Source: Panorpa germanica
Lineage: Eukaryota; Arthropoda; Insecta; Mecoptera; Panorpidae
Direction: 5' to 3'
DNA: 64,000 nt
NCBI GenBank assembly: GCA_963678705.1
Contig: OY783209.1
Coordinates: forward strand, 18,337,311 to 18,401,310
Position numbers and translations under genes: made by a program. This document shows positions 9,272-19,037 of this stretch, piece after piece. The notes beneath the pieces are model-generated. The model was not told the origin of the DNA. It worked only from the letters and a program-made list of their open reading frames with translations, and made no database searches. The stretch's first letter is position 1; every line of letters begins with the position of its first letter.

Positions 9272-9784
9272 GAAAGGTAGATCATTGTGTTCATCGTGCA
9301 AATAATAAAGATATCTTAAATCGACTTCTAATATATAACCAACATCTGAGTTATCTTCAATAGCTTCTACATTAAATGTTTGTAATTTATATGTATCTAA
9401 CCATTTAAATCCCTCATGTGGTAAATATTGATTCATAGCCCAACCATATAAGTTATTTGCATCCCAATACATTAAATATTGAGAATCTTTATTTGAATCA
9501 TAATTGGACATATATTTATTATTTGCAATTCCATGTCTGTGAGAGCATTGTGATATTCCACCTCTTATACCTTTTTTAATAAAATGTAACATATCAATAT
9601 CTGTTAAAAATTCTAATTCAATACTTGTATACTTTAACATAGCATCCCAAGAAAGTCCTGGTGTTGTTTAATATTGACAGGGATCTAAATTATATGTTTT
9701 ATAGCACACATCTCGAAAATTTTCAAAAATATCTGTTAACAACAGAACATCGATCTTTAAATATAAGTCTGAATATTCCCCCGG
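9272..9784 (-). pseudogene. polB: polB motif-A block, outer duplicate (right arm, copy 1)
   Basis: Inverted counterpart of 6426-6938: GEYSDLY through [12 protein letters not shown] to NDLPF. A stop-generating change lies near the PGLSWDAM segment (GTTGTTTAA in place of GCTGTATAA on the plus strand). It is bounded on both sides by the junction sequence. Confidence 0.82.
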
Positions 9785-9874
9785 ATGAATTTACGTTCAA
9801 ATTATGTTCAAATTACATTAATTACGTTCCCATTACGTTGGTATGCTAATAAGAAATAAAATATTGGTTTTTGA
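9785..9874. repeat. TTACGTT-type junction sequence (copy 1, right, outer)
   Basis: Inverted counterpart of 6336-6425, leading into the displaced motif-C fragment. It starts GATGAATTTACGTTCAAA and continues through TTACGTTCCCATTACGTT. Confidence 0.65.
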
Positions 9875-10026
9875 CTTAATATCGTCATATATATCATCTG
9901 TTTTAATTTGATATATTAATGAATCTGTATCTGTATACAACAATTTAGCATTACCTTTATAGACTTTTTTTGATGAAATCATAATGAAAATCGTATATTA
10001 AAGTTTTTGATATATCAAGTACACTT
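9875..10026 (-). pseudogene. polB: Stray polB motif-C fragment (right arm, copy 1)
   Basis: Inverted counterpart of 6185-6335, again with one extra base in the T-run (7 T) compared with the in-context version near 8199 (6 T). The same frameshift is therefore in both arms. Confidence 0.78.
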
Positions 10027-10046
10027 AGAGAGTGTAGAAGATACGC

Positions 10047-10098
10047 CGTAATTATTGCATTCTTCGTCAATTTCCGGAAGCCAATCGTTTATGTTCGT
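10047..10098 (-). repeat. 52-bp conserved sequence, inner copy (copy 1, right)
   Basis: Inverted counterpart of 6112-6163, lying about 210 bp upstream of the acidic ORF at 10312 and facing away from it. Confidence 0.6.
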
Positions 10099-10311
10099 AT
10101 TCTCGATGTAGCTGTGAATGCAGTCGGTATATTCCCACTTATGTATTTTTATGTATGTATGCATATGTAAGGAGATTCTGTTGTTGGAGGTGGTATTTAA
10201 TATGGAGTGGTAGAGAGGGTAAATTAATGCATAAATGTCATTTAAATAGAGTTGATGTTGAGCTGTAGTTACAGAGTAATATTTTCTTAGTTCAAGCTAA
10301 AGTTTAATAGT
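10099..10311. promoter_or_regulatory. Inner divergent intergenic module (copy 1, right)
   Basis: About 210 bp before the 118-aa acidic ORF. It contains TTTAAATAGAG about 70 bp upstream of the ATG, a weak TATA-like candidate, and the TATGTATGTATGC run. Probable promoter by position only. Confidence 0.4.
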
Positions 10312-10668
10312 ATGAACGGATTTAAGAATATTCCAGGCGTAACATGGTTATTGAATTCGGGAGATATACGCGTCGGCATTGACAGTGAAGATAGATATTA
10401 TGTGCAGGATATAACTGACGATTTTGATATAGATGATTGTGATTCAGATGATATGACGGATGAAGAAAAGAAGACATACGAAAAAATTATAGAGAGTTAT
10501 GCTGATGAAATAATAATAGGTCACGAAGAAATTAAAATACAGGAAGAAGATTCTGATGTGGAAATCATAGAATTATTAGACGATGATAATGAAGTTATTG
10601 AAATATTAGACTCTGACGATGAAATTGTAGAAGTGTTAGACTCTGATGACGAAATTGTAAAAGTATAA
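10312..10668 (+). CDS. 118-aa acidic protein with SUMO-interaction-like tail (right arm, copy 1)
   Basis: Intact ATG-to-TAA frame, unrecognised family. Residues 1-30 are mixed (MNGFKNIPGVTW...). Residues 32-60 are acidic with a short charged helix (TDEEKKTYEKII). IGHEEI is at 69-74. The C-terminal third is a series of hydrophobic-acidic repeats: VEIIEL (83-88), VIEILD (95-100), IVEVLD (105-110) and IVKV (115-118), each beside DSDD/DDD runs. Such V/I-x-V/I-V/I cores next to acids match the known SUMO-interacting motif type; this is inferred, not shown. It has no signal peptide or membrane segment. It shares the EI-x-IGHEEI core and tail style with the 77-aa ORF of the outer arm, suggesting paralogues. 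It is conserved in three of four arms with few changes. It lies just 3' of, and convergent with, the polB N-terminal half. Confidence 0.7.
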   Translation: MNGFKNIPGVTWLLNSGDIRVGIDSEDRYYVQDITDDFDIDDCDSDDMTDEEKKTYEKIIESYADEIIIGHEEIKIQEEDSDVEIIELLDDDNEVIEILDSDDEIVEVLDSDDEIVKV

Positions 10669-10733
10669 CATAGTGATTAATGTATATTTTTTATGTAAAA
10701 TTCTATAAATAAATGAACTTTTAAAAGCAATTG

Positions 10734-12228
10734 TTATTTATATTTTGATTTTGAAACTGAAATATATAATTTAAAATGGATAACGGTTGTAAGATTATTA
10801 GGCATGTTGGTACTGATAAGTGATAAATTTTTTGCACTTGTTTCTAAACTAGAATGCATAAATCGTAAAGAATCAATAGATCTAAGTTTAATATAACAGT
10901 TATGAACTTTATCATTTTTATCGACTTTTGATTCCACTAAAATATGTTCCGTAAAAGATATATACTTTTCCTTATTTTCTGGAATAACTTCAATTTTTTC
11001 ACTATCATTACCTAATTCTTTTACAATTATATGGCTATCGTAATTACTTAAGTTATGGAATATGACAGGTATAAACTTTGGAATTGTAATGATTATGAGC
11101 AGCTCCTCGGTAATTACCAGTTAAATGACAATGATCTAACACTTTATCACCATTGAGGATACCTTCACAAATATGGCAAATAGAAGCTTCATCATATTCC
11201 TGTTTTTGCCAATCAGATAATTTATTTAAAGGCTTCACTTTATTTAAGACTTTATAAATTTGTTTAGCGTCTTCAGTTATTGTTTCAATAAATACTTTAA
11301 CGCAATTAATACCTCTGTACGTAACAAACTTACTTAAGGAATCATTAAAGGAACATTTAATATAATAAGCAAAAGAATATGGTTCATGAATTTGAATATT
11401 ATTTGAAAATGATGTATTAGTTTCAGGATAACAAGTACTAATGGGTTTTAATAATGTTTCAAAATCTCCATATATCACAAATGGAACGCGTAATTGATTC
11501 TTATGATTATCGAATTTTAAAATGTTTTGAGATATCATATTACCCAATTTATCTTTAGCGTTATACTTAGAAGGAAGGATTGTATATATCTTATTGCAAT
11601 CATATTCCAAATGTCTATTTAACTGATCTTCTGTGTTAAAAAATGAAAAGCATCCATCACACAAAAATTGTTTACTAGTATGCTTAGTAAATTGACTTCT
11701 TATTAATCTTGATATATTTTTAATCTAACAATAATGTCCATTACTCAAATCTTCAATATACAATAAATTAACATGTTGTTTCTTCTTTTTAGATGTATAG
11801 TGCAACGGTCCCACAATGAAATTATTTTCAAGTCCTTAAACATTCACACTTATATCATTATTCTTCTCAAATGTTCTAATATCTTTTAATTTCATCGGTA
11901 ATTCTATACCATTTAAATTAAGTACTTTTGAATAATGTGGATATGATGTAACTCTATCCATACTTTTTGATGCTGGATACAATGCTGAAGTTATAGCCCA
12001 CATAAAGCAAGCTTGATCATTATTTACTACATTTACTATAGCCTTTTTATCTTTAACTTTCTTTGGTAAATCAATATAAGATGATCCCCGCAAAGGATTA
12101 CATCTGTTAATATTTATTTCCAAATGCATTATTTCCTTAAGACTCCATGGAATCACCTTATGGTAAAACCGGCCCTGTTTTAAACACAAAAGCACTACGC
12201 AATATTGTTTAAGTATTTTTTTTGACAA
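10734..12228 (-). pseudogene. polB: polB N-terminal half (right arm, copy 1)
   Basis: Inverted counterpart of 4003-5489, with the same domain order. It shares the TAG stop between HYC and IKN (near 11724) and the frameshift before the HNLSNYDSH segment (near 11053). It adds a private nonsense change: NVYGLEN reads NV-stop-GLEN at about 11836. The one-base deletion after TSALYPA seen in copy 2 is absent, as in the partner arm. The first open codon is TTG at 12228; no upstream ATG is visible in frame. Confidence 0.87.
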
Positions 12229-13660
12229 AAGAATGTTAATTATTAGGTATTATTATACTTTTGCTGTATATGAACATGAATTTCAAAAATAAACAATTAC
12301 ACAAAATAATATTTCGATTTTCTTTTTATCTAAACTAGAAACACTTTAAAGACTGCGTTCATTAACAATGTATAGTGGATTTTATTATTTCTGCAGGATG
12401 TCATCTCACTTGCTGACACTAAAGGTTATATTTGATAATCATGACTTAAAAGACTCCTATTTTGTAACTGCTTACCTGACAGCTGATAACTTCTGACAAT
12501 TTTTCAAAGGCCTATATTTTACAAATTACGCTACTCATACCAGTTCCAAGGTATAGGATCCGTGTTGCTTTTTATTTAATGTCTTCTGATAGTTTTGTCT
12601 TAACTTACATAGCTTAATTTAGAAAATATATAGACGTCCGGTAAACAGTTAGAAAATAGGAGCCTCATTTCTGTAAAAGTATGTTTATAAAGTTGGCTAC
12701 CAGAACCTCAAATATTTAGTTATTTTTTAATATATTGCAATACAATAAGAGATATTTACACATCTATCGTAATTATTTCAATAATTTATAAAAATTCATT
12801 ATATATTTGTTATTTTACTATCTCTTTTATATAAGTGTCTAAAGCAAAAGATTGTACACTACAGTACACTATGCAGAGAATCTATAAAATATTGACTTCT
12901 TAACATTGTATATGATGTAGAGTAATGTATTAGAAACAAAAAGAGTTTAGCAAAAAAGGTTAACTACATAATAATTACAAACAAAGGTTTAAGTGATACA
13001 ATACAGTTTATTATATAAATAAGACAGTTTTATAAGAACATCCTGTGAATATATAGGGTTAGTTATTGATACCCTAAAATGTATTATTTGAGTGCGTATG
13101 AGAAACATGTATGAAGCTGTATAAAGTGCTGCATTATATCAGGCGTAATGTAGAGTCTTTTTAAGTTTTTAAATATAGCTAAGAAATCATAATATGCGAA
13201 GAAATAATATGCTTTAACCTACTAACGGTATTGCTCAAAATACTCGTCTCTCAGACAAGAATATAATATTTTATTATATATATTTATTATTTAAATATAA
13301 CTTGAGATAAAAGAATGTATCTAAAACTATTTTTTATAAGTGTATGGAACGAAACAATGTAACAACTGTCAAATGAAATAGCAAATGGCGAGAATCGACG
13401 AACTTGACCGAATCAAACCGAGACCGAGTTAAACTGTTTGGTAATGGGTTTATGTACTATGTCTTAATTTCTATAAAAGTGTACTATAAAAATTTTGTGC
13501 CCATATTTGGTTAAGTCATGCAATTTTGTATTCATATTGTTTAAGTCATGTAAATTCAATGGATGAATTAGCACCCTTATACTTTATGAATTATCCTTAT
13601 TTGGATATATTTTCTATGTACAACAAAATTTACAATCTATTAGTAATTAGTGCAATAAAA
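12229..13660. other. Non-coding arm segment (copy 1, right)
   Basis: Inverted counterpart of 180-1628, including the hairpin element at 12452-12664. No gene was seen. Confidence 0.6.
12452..12664. mobile_element. Putative 213-bp hairpin element (copy 1, right)
   Basis: Inverted counterpart of 1176-1388; one end reads GACTCC instead of GGCTCC. Confidence 0.42.
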
Positions 13661-14113
13661 TTAATCATTAGGAATCCAATCAAGTGAGTCTTGGCTCTCA
13701 TATCCAGGGTCTCCAAATTCAAATATAAAAAGTAACCCGGCTCTAAAAGTTTCACAGAAATTATTCTGATTGATTATAATTTCATCAAAGAATTTAAATT
13801 GATTAAACATATTTAAATCTATTAACAAATGACACTGTAATCCACAATTTAACTTTAAATCAATGCCTAAATTAAATTTATTTGGTATATATATTATGTT
13901 TAAATATATCTTACTTATATTATCAATTAATATCAATAATAACAATTCTTTTCTATCTAAAAATAAATTAAAATTTACTTCAATATTTAATAGTCTAGGT
14001 AAAATAAACATATGTTCACCTTCATTTATTTCAAATAATAAACGTGGAGAAAAATTTTTAATATACATTTTCATAAAAATACGCTTAATCTTAATACAAT
14101 CAATCACTTTCAA
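13661..14113 (-). CDS. ~150-aa Polinton ORF of unknown family (right arm, copy 1)
   Basis: Open frame to TAA at 13661. The first in-frame ATG gives MKMYIKNFSPRLLFEINEG; a start further upstream would need TTG. Similar to 19298-19744, with one extra Leu-Lys pair (GIDLKLNCG) and F for S near the C-terminus. Rich in Ile, Leu, Asn and Phe, with a C-terminal acidic tail ending DSLDWIPND. No recognised motif. Confidence 0.55.
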   Translation of the reverse strand: MKVIDCIKIKRIFMKMYIKNFSPRLLFEINEGEHMFILPRLLNIEVNFNLFLDRKELLLLILIDNISKIYLNIIYIPNKFNLGIDLKLNCGLQCHLLIDLNMFNQFKFFDEIIINQNNFCETFRAGLLFIFEFGDPGYESQDSLDWIPND

Positions 14114-14139
14114 TTTTAGTACTTTTCTATAATCACTGA

Positions 14140-14373
14140 CTAACCTTCTTCTTCAGAGTCAACGATTTCTATGATTTCGTTGTTATCATCAGATATATCG
14201 ACAGTTTCTTCAATCAATTCACAATCTGAATCTAAATTTGAAATATTTTCACAGTCAGATATATAAATTTCCTCATGACCAATGGTGATTTCTTCACAGA
14301 CAGAGTCTGAAATATAACTACTTACAGTTTCTTCATAAAAATATAATGTAGGACATACACAAACATAACACAT
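14140..14373 (-). CDS. 77-aa acidic ORF with IGHEEI core (right arm, copy 1)
   Basis: Short ATG-to-stop frame lying 27 bp before the ~150-aa ORF on the same strand. It starts MCYVCVCPTLYFYEE; IGHEEI is at residues 31-36, followed by acidic repeats (SNLDSDCELIEE, then NEIIEIVDSEEEG) like those of the 118-aa protein. It could be a first exon: the end reads GAAGGTTAGTC, a passable splice donor towards the downstream ORF. Function unknown. Confidence 0.55.
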   Translation of the reverse strand: MCYVCVCPTLYFYEETVSSYISDSVCEEITIGHEEIYISDCENISNLDSDCELIEETVDISDDNNEIIEIVDSEEEG

Positions 14374-15123
14374 AACACATAAAAAAATAACTGTATGCTT
14401 TGAGAATCATCAATGATATAATGTACGTATATTATAACTTTTAGTATACTTAAATAAATAATCTAATACAACAATACCCAATCCGGCCCTCTACATTTAA
14501 CTAAAACATGAAATATATAACAAAAAAATTTGTCGACGTTTGGAAAATATTCGCTTGTATTCAACACGTTCCCATAAGAATAATTTATATACAAAGTTCT
14601 CATGAGAACATTAAGTTCAAGTTACATTCGAACTAATGCGCGTGTGTCTAAAGTTTCTCATACAGTTTTAACACGTGCGCTATAAATACACTGTTATAAA
14701 TAATTTAACACTGTCATAATCTTATAACCAATAACAAATCAAACATAAGAATTAATATCGGTATCTCACTCTTTACCACTATTGCTTTCTCACTCATAAC
14801 CTTGGGTATTGTAGAGAATGTACCTAGAGATAAAAGCTGTAATGACATCTAGGACACGAACATAAACGATTGGCTTCCGGAAATTGACGAAGAATGCAAT
14901 AATTACGCCAATACTAACACACACGTAATAATTAATATCGCTATCTCACTCTTTCATATTATCCCCACTATTACCCCCCATTGTCTAGCCACGCCACCTC
15001 ACTCCCCACCCCACCCTTACCCCCTTTTACATTCTTCTAAGTCTAGCCACGCCCCCTCTGCATATCGTGACCTAAATGCATCCCCACTCCAAACTGTCCT
15101 AGAACCCGCTCTCCTCATCTACT
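14374..15123. promoter_or_regulatory. Outer promoter-like module and right terminus (copy 1)
   Basis: Contains, in mirror order, the same parts as 18300-19037: a TATA-like box for the 77-aa ORF, the 14-bp palindrome GTTCTCATGAGAAC, a CACGTG box, the outward TATA-like GCTATAAATACAC, two copies of TTAATATCG-TATCTCACTCTTT (one central base differs), the 52-bp sequence and the GC-rich terminus with two GTCTAGCCACGCC repeats. Confidence 0.5.
14856..14907 (+). repeat. 52-bp conserved sequence, outer copy (copy 1, right)
   Basis: Outer version (AAATTGACG where the copy-1 left inner copy has AAATAGACG), facing the element terminus and away from the 77-aa ORF. Confidence 0.6.
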
Positions 15124-15129
15124 GACGAG
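15124..15129. repeat. Target-site duplication GACGAG, right of copy 1
   Basis: Same hexamer and same junction as for copy 2; the left partner lies outside the window. The identical insertion point supports duplication of one inserted element. Confidence 0.85.
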
Positions 15130-15909
15130 AACTGTGTTTCTTACTCGAAAGGTTGTGTAGACATATGTTTTGCCAACGATAATGTGATCCTTATCGGTGC
15201 AAATAGTACAGAAACCCTAGAAAGCCGTTCTCGACCTGCTATATATAAAATCTGTAGTTTCTTGAAGCTACAAAGCTACGAAACAAATACAGTAACAACG
15301 AATGATAAACTTGTAAGACACCTTGCGCGTGTCACAAGGACGGAATGAAGCTTAAACTCGGCAACTATGCCGACACTATACAAGGGGGCATTTATGCTAA
15401 TAGTTGTGTATTGTGCTTCGGCATAGTATTACAGGATCAATCTTCCAGATCTTATATGCAAAGAACTATGTTATTGACGATGACGCGTTGTTGCAGAACT
15501 GTATCTACAGAAGTGGTGCAAGTGATATTGGGGGCAATTCCTTTAGATTTAAAAATCACTCATGCACTTACTCAAGTACAAATTACGCTAGAACTGAAAA
15601 AATCAAATTTTGATGATTTAAAATTAATGCGACAAATTTCGAGGATTTAAAGTTAATGCGGCTGTAGGATAAAAGTCTGGAGACGATACCAAATATATTG
15701 CCAAAGAGATGAATGCATATATGCATAAGCTCTGGCAAGACAGATGGGACTTAATACAAATAGGAAGACCTACGTATTGGTTAACAAGGACGTTAATATT
15801 GCTTTGCAACACAAGTGGTTCCTATCTACTATGTGTGCTATCGGCTGCTGCTACTTTAGGTGAAAAAAGTGATAAAGTGAGAAATCAATTATGGAAAAAA
15901 ATTAAATAA
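15124..15909 (+). pseudogene. R1-clade RT relic, unit interrupted by copy 1 (3' part)
   Basis: Begins directly at the Polinton junction inside the palm region (DICFANDNVILIGANS). It continues with the thumb-like part (RTVSTEVVQVILGAIPLDLKI) and the end domain LWQDRWDLIQIGRPTYW. The stop usually found after LLC is changed here, so the last frame (15709-15909) runs 66 codons to KKIK. Confidence 0.75.
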
Positions 15910-16489
15910 ATTATATGAATACTTTTTCAAACGAAAACTATTTAAGTTTGTTTTAAATTTGTGTTAATTTACCCTAAACATAGTGTTTTTACAAAAGTTT
16001 GACAGTTGAAAACCAGTGTTAAAAACGAATTTTTCATTACGCGTACACGCGGTCTTATAAACATAACCTCAAATTTGTAACTTTGATGTTTGATATAAGA
16101 CATTAATAAGTGCGATAGACAAAAAAAGTGATAATAATTAGGTTAGTGTTAGTGCTAAAACATCAAGTGGTTTAAAATTCAAGAAATCTGTAGAGATATA
16201 TAAGGAAGACCTCATATAAACACTACAAATATACGGAAGACAAAAGGTTGCCGCCCACTATCAAGTAAGTCGAATAACATTAACTATAAATAATATTAAA
16301 ACACAAGAATTAGTTTATATAAATGCGTGTTTTAAATAATAATGAGATTGTATTAATTGTTATAAGTGATTAAGTAAACAATATATTCGGTTTTCTTGGA
16401 AATAGTGATTTATCGTTCATGAACATTCAATGGTAACAAACAAATGGTAAGTAAGTAGGCATAAGTACAAGTATGTATATGAGATATCT

Positions 16490-17424
16490 ATAGAAATTCA
16501 AAGTGCCTTTGTTGATGTCCGGTGGCCAAGTGACCTTCAAAGAATTAGACCGGCAAAAACCTATAGGTACGTCTACTGCGCGATGGAGAACTATTTTCAT
16601 TGTCGAACATTATTTTACAAACCGATTACCGTTCCATGAAAAGGCAACTATCTAAAGGTTGTCCTCAGCGATCTGTAATGGGGCCTGAGCTCTGGAACAT
16701 GGTTTTCGACGAAAACTGTGTTTCTCACTCGAAAGGTTGTGTAGACATATGTTTTGCCAACGATAATGTGATCCTTATCGGTGCAAATAGTACAGAAACC
16801 CTAGAAAGCCGTTCTCGACCTGCTATATATAAAATCTGTAGTTTCTTGAAGCTACAAAGCTACGAAACAAATACAGTAACAACGAATGATAAACTTGTAA
16901 CACACCTTGCGCGTGTCACAAAGACGGAATGAAGCTTAAACTCGGCAACTATGCCGACACTATACAAGGGGGCATTTATGCTAATAGTTGTGTATTGTGC
17001 TTCAGCATGGTATTACAGGATCAATCTTCCAGATCTTCCATGCAAAGAACTATGTTATTGACGATGACGCGTTGTTGCAGAACTGTATCTACAGAAGTGG
17101 TGCAAGTGATATTAGGGACAATTCCTTTAGATTTAAAAATCACTCATGCACTTACTCAAGTACAAATTACGCTAGAACTGAAAAAATCAAATTTTGATGA
17201 TTTCAAATTAATGCGACAAATTTGGAGGATTCAAAGTTAATGCGGCTGTAGGATAAAAGTCTGGAGACGATACCAAACATATTGTTAAAGAGATGAATGC
17301 ATATATGCATAATCTCTGGCAAGACAAATGGGACTTAATACAAAAAGGAAGACCTACGTATTGGTTTACAAGGACGTTAATATTGCTTTGCAACAGAAGT
17401 GGTTCCTATCTACTATGTGTGTGA
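16490..17424 (+). pseudogene. R1-clade RT relic, unit 1
   Basis: Fragment of a non-LTR retrotransposon reverse transcriptase of the R1 clade. IEIQSAFVDVRWP (motif A region; the family has Asp where Glu stands) is followed by a frame change near YYKP/ILQ. Then come GCPQRSVMGPELWNMVFDE (motif B-like), CFANDN where catalytic FADD/YADD is expected, the thumb segment QRTMLLTMTRCCRTVSTE, and LWQDKWD...GRPTYW near the end. The 110-aa and 103-aa frames overlap at ATGA (16929). No 5' ORF, endonuclease domain or poly-A tail is included. Dead as an enzyme. Confidence 0.78.
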
Positions 17425-18075
17425 TCGACTCCTGCTACTTTAGGTGAAAAAAGTGATTAAAAGTGAGAAATTAATTATGGAAAAATATTAAATAAATTAT
17501 ATGAATACTTTTTCAAACGAAAAGTATTTAAGTTTGTTTTAAATTTGTGTTAATTTACCCTTAACAAAGTGTTTTTACAAAAGTTTGACAGTTGGAAACC
17601 AGTGTTAAAAACGAATTTTTTATTACGCGTACACGCGGTCTAATAAACATAACCTCAAATTTGTAACTTTGATGTTTGAAATAAGACATTAACAAGTGCG
17701 ATAGACAAAAAATGTGATAATAATTAGGTTAGTGTTAGTGCTAAAACATCAAGTGGTTTAAAATTCAAGAAATCTGTAGAGATATATAAGAAAGACCTCA
17801 TATAAACACTACAAATATACGGAAGACCAAAAGTTGCCGCCCACTATCAAGTAAGTCGAATAACATTAACTATATATAATATTAAAACACAAGAATTAGT
17901 TTATATAAATGCGTGTTTTAAATAATAATGAGAGTGTATTAAATGTTATAAGTGATTAAGTGAACAATATATGCTGTTTTCTTGGAAATAGTGATTGATC
18001 GTTCATGAACATTCAATGGTAACAAACAAATGGTAAGTAAGTAGGCATAAGTACAAGTATGTATATGAGATATTT

Positions 18076-18299
18076 ATAGAAATTCAGTGTGCCTTTGTTG
18101 ATGTTCGATGGCCAAGTGACCTTCAAAGAATTAGACCGGCAAAAACCTATAGGTACGTCTACTGCGCTATGGAGAACTATTTTCATTGTCGAACATTATT
18201 TTACAAACTGATTACCGTTCCATGAAAAGGCAACTATCTAAAGGTTGTCCTCAGCGATCTGTAATGGGGCCTGAGCTCTGGAACATGGTATTCGACGAG
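18076..18299 (+). pseudogene. R1-clade RT relic, unit interrupted by copy 2 (5' part)
   Basis: Motif A to GPELWNMVFDE, cut at the Polinton insertion; the reading frame resumes at 32320. Confidence 0.8.
18294..18299. repeat. Target-site duplication GACGAG, left of copy 2
   Basis: GACGAG directly precedes the terminal AG of the element. The array sequence to its left ends in the middle of an R1-derived reading frame that resumes after the matching duplication at 32320. Confidence 0.9.
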
Positions 18300-18563
18300 A
18301 GTAGATGAGGAGAGCGGGTTCTAGGACAGTTTGGAGTGGGGATGCATTTAGGTCACGATATGCAGAGGGGGCGTGGCTAGACTTGGAAGAATGTAAAAGG
18401 GGGTAAGGGTGGGGTGGGGAGTGAGGTGGCGTGGCTAGACAATGGGGGATAATATGAAAGAGTGAGATAGCGATATTAATTATTACGTGTGTGTTAGTAT
18501 TGGCGTAATTATTGCATTCTTCGTCAATTTCCGGAAGCCAATCGTTTATGTTCATGTCCTAGA
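18300..18563 (-). repeat. Left terminus of copy 2 with subterminal repeats
   Basis: GC-rich terminal ~130 bp in otherwise AT-rich DNA. GGCGTGGCTAGAC occurs twice (about 18368 and 18428), both times about 60 bp apart as at the other end. AGAGTGAGATAGCGATATTAA (about 18457) recurs in similar form near 18638. Candidate binding sites for integrase or replication proteins by analogy; unproven. Confidence 0.55.
18504..18555 (-). repeat. 52-bp conserved sequence, outer copy (copy 2, left)
   Basis: Reads towards the terminus. Here the codon before NINDWLPEIDEE is ATG (ACG in the other copies), giving an open frame of 105 codons to 18238 that crosses the Polinton end into the array. I regard that frame as accidental. 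Confidence 0.55.
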
Positions 18564-19037
18564 TGTCATTACAGCTTTTATCTCTAGGTACATTCTCTAC
18601 AATACCCAAGGTTATGAGTGAGAAAGCAATAGTGGTAAAGAGTGAGATACCGATATTAATTCTTATGTTTGATTTGTTATTGGTTATAAGATTATGACAG
18701 TGTTAAATTATTTATAACAGTGTATTTATAGCGCACGTGTTAAAACTGTATGAGAAACTTTAGACACACGCGCATTAGTTCGAATGTAACTTGAACCTAA
18801 TGTTCTCATGAGAACTTTGTATATAAATTATTCTTATGGGAACGTGTTGAATACAAGCGAATATTTTCCAAACGTCGACAAATTTTTTTGTTATACATTT
18901 CATGTTTTAGTTAAATGTAGAGAACCGGATTGGGTATTGTTGTATTAGATTATTTATTTAAGTATACTAAAAGTTATAATATACGTACATTATATCATTG
19001 ATGATTCTCAAAGCATACAGTTATTTTTTTATGTGTT
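18556..19037. promoter_or_regulatory. Outer divergent promoter-like module (copy 2, left)
   Basis: Two TATA-like boxes face away from each other: TATATAAAT at 18820-18828 (+), about 210 bp before the 77-aa ORF, and TATAAATA at 18723-18730 (-), about 170 bp before the outward 52-bp sequence. Between them lie CACGTG (18734-18739) and, 4 bp before the plus-strand TATA, the perfect 14-bp palindrome GTTCTCATGAGAAC (18802-18815). The inner module has the same layout (acidic ORF one way, 52-bp sequence the other). Promoter role inferred. Confidence 0.5.

Larger units (their letters stand above)
1..15123. mobile_element. Polinton/Maverick-like palindromic element, copy 1 (left end outside window)
   Basis: Right-hand part of a giant element. 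Its right terminus reads ...CATCTACT at 15123 and is followed by GACGAG (15124-15129), the target motif that also flanks copy 2. The left arm (1-7480) and right arm (8730-15123) are inverted repeats of each other around a 1249-bp unique centre (7481-8729). The gene content is a broken protein-primed family-B DNA polymerase, two kinds of acidic ORF and a ~148-aa ORF. It matches copy 2 throughout, with an offset of about 17,195 bp to the right of position 4003, and differs mainly by the nested transposon at 1633-3998. By comparison with copy 2, about 1.27 kb of the left end lies outside the window. AG...CT ends, 6-bp target duplications and polB are known Polinton hallmarks. Integrase, ATPase, protease and capsid genes were not seen. 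Confidence 0.82.
8730..15123 (-). repeat. Right inverted arm of copy 1
   Basis: Inverted partner of 1-7480, containing the complete outer part (77-aa ORF, promoter-like module and terminus) that is missing from the left arm in this window. Confidence 0.86.
15124..18299 (+). repeat. R1-derived tandem array between the two Polinton copies (two units)
   Basis: 3176 bp, about two 1.58-kb units. The array continues after copy 2 and presumably before copy 1. Each unit has about 0.93 kb of reverse-transcriptase relic and about 0.65 kb of AT-rich spacer (15910-16489 and 17425-18075). The spacers have no gene; constant features are ATTACGCGTACACGCGGTC and AACATAACCTCAA. The block is carried along in the 17.2-kb tandem duplication. 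Confidence 0.85.

Noticed and set aside
15404-15613. Recurrent 69-codon frame MCIVL...EKIKF in each array unit
   Set aside because: It overlaps the thumb frame in another phase. It is conserved only because the units are homogenised, and the thumb frame has the recognisable R1 similarity.
15624-15812. Recurrent minus-strand 62-codon frame in the array units
   Set aside because: Antisense shadow of the C-terminal R1 segment (LWQDRWD...GRPTYW).
18238-18555. 105-codon minus-strand frame starting MNINDWLPEIDEE
   Set aside because: It crosses the Polinton end into the R1 array, needs an ATG present only in this copy, and is Pro/His/Ser-rich junk after the 52-bp sequence.
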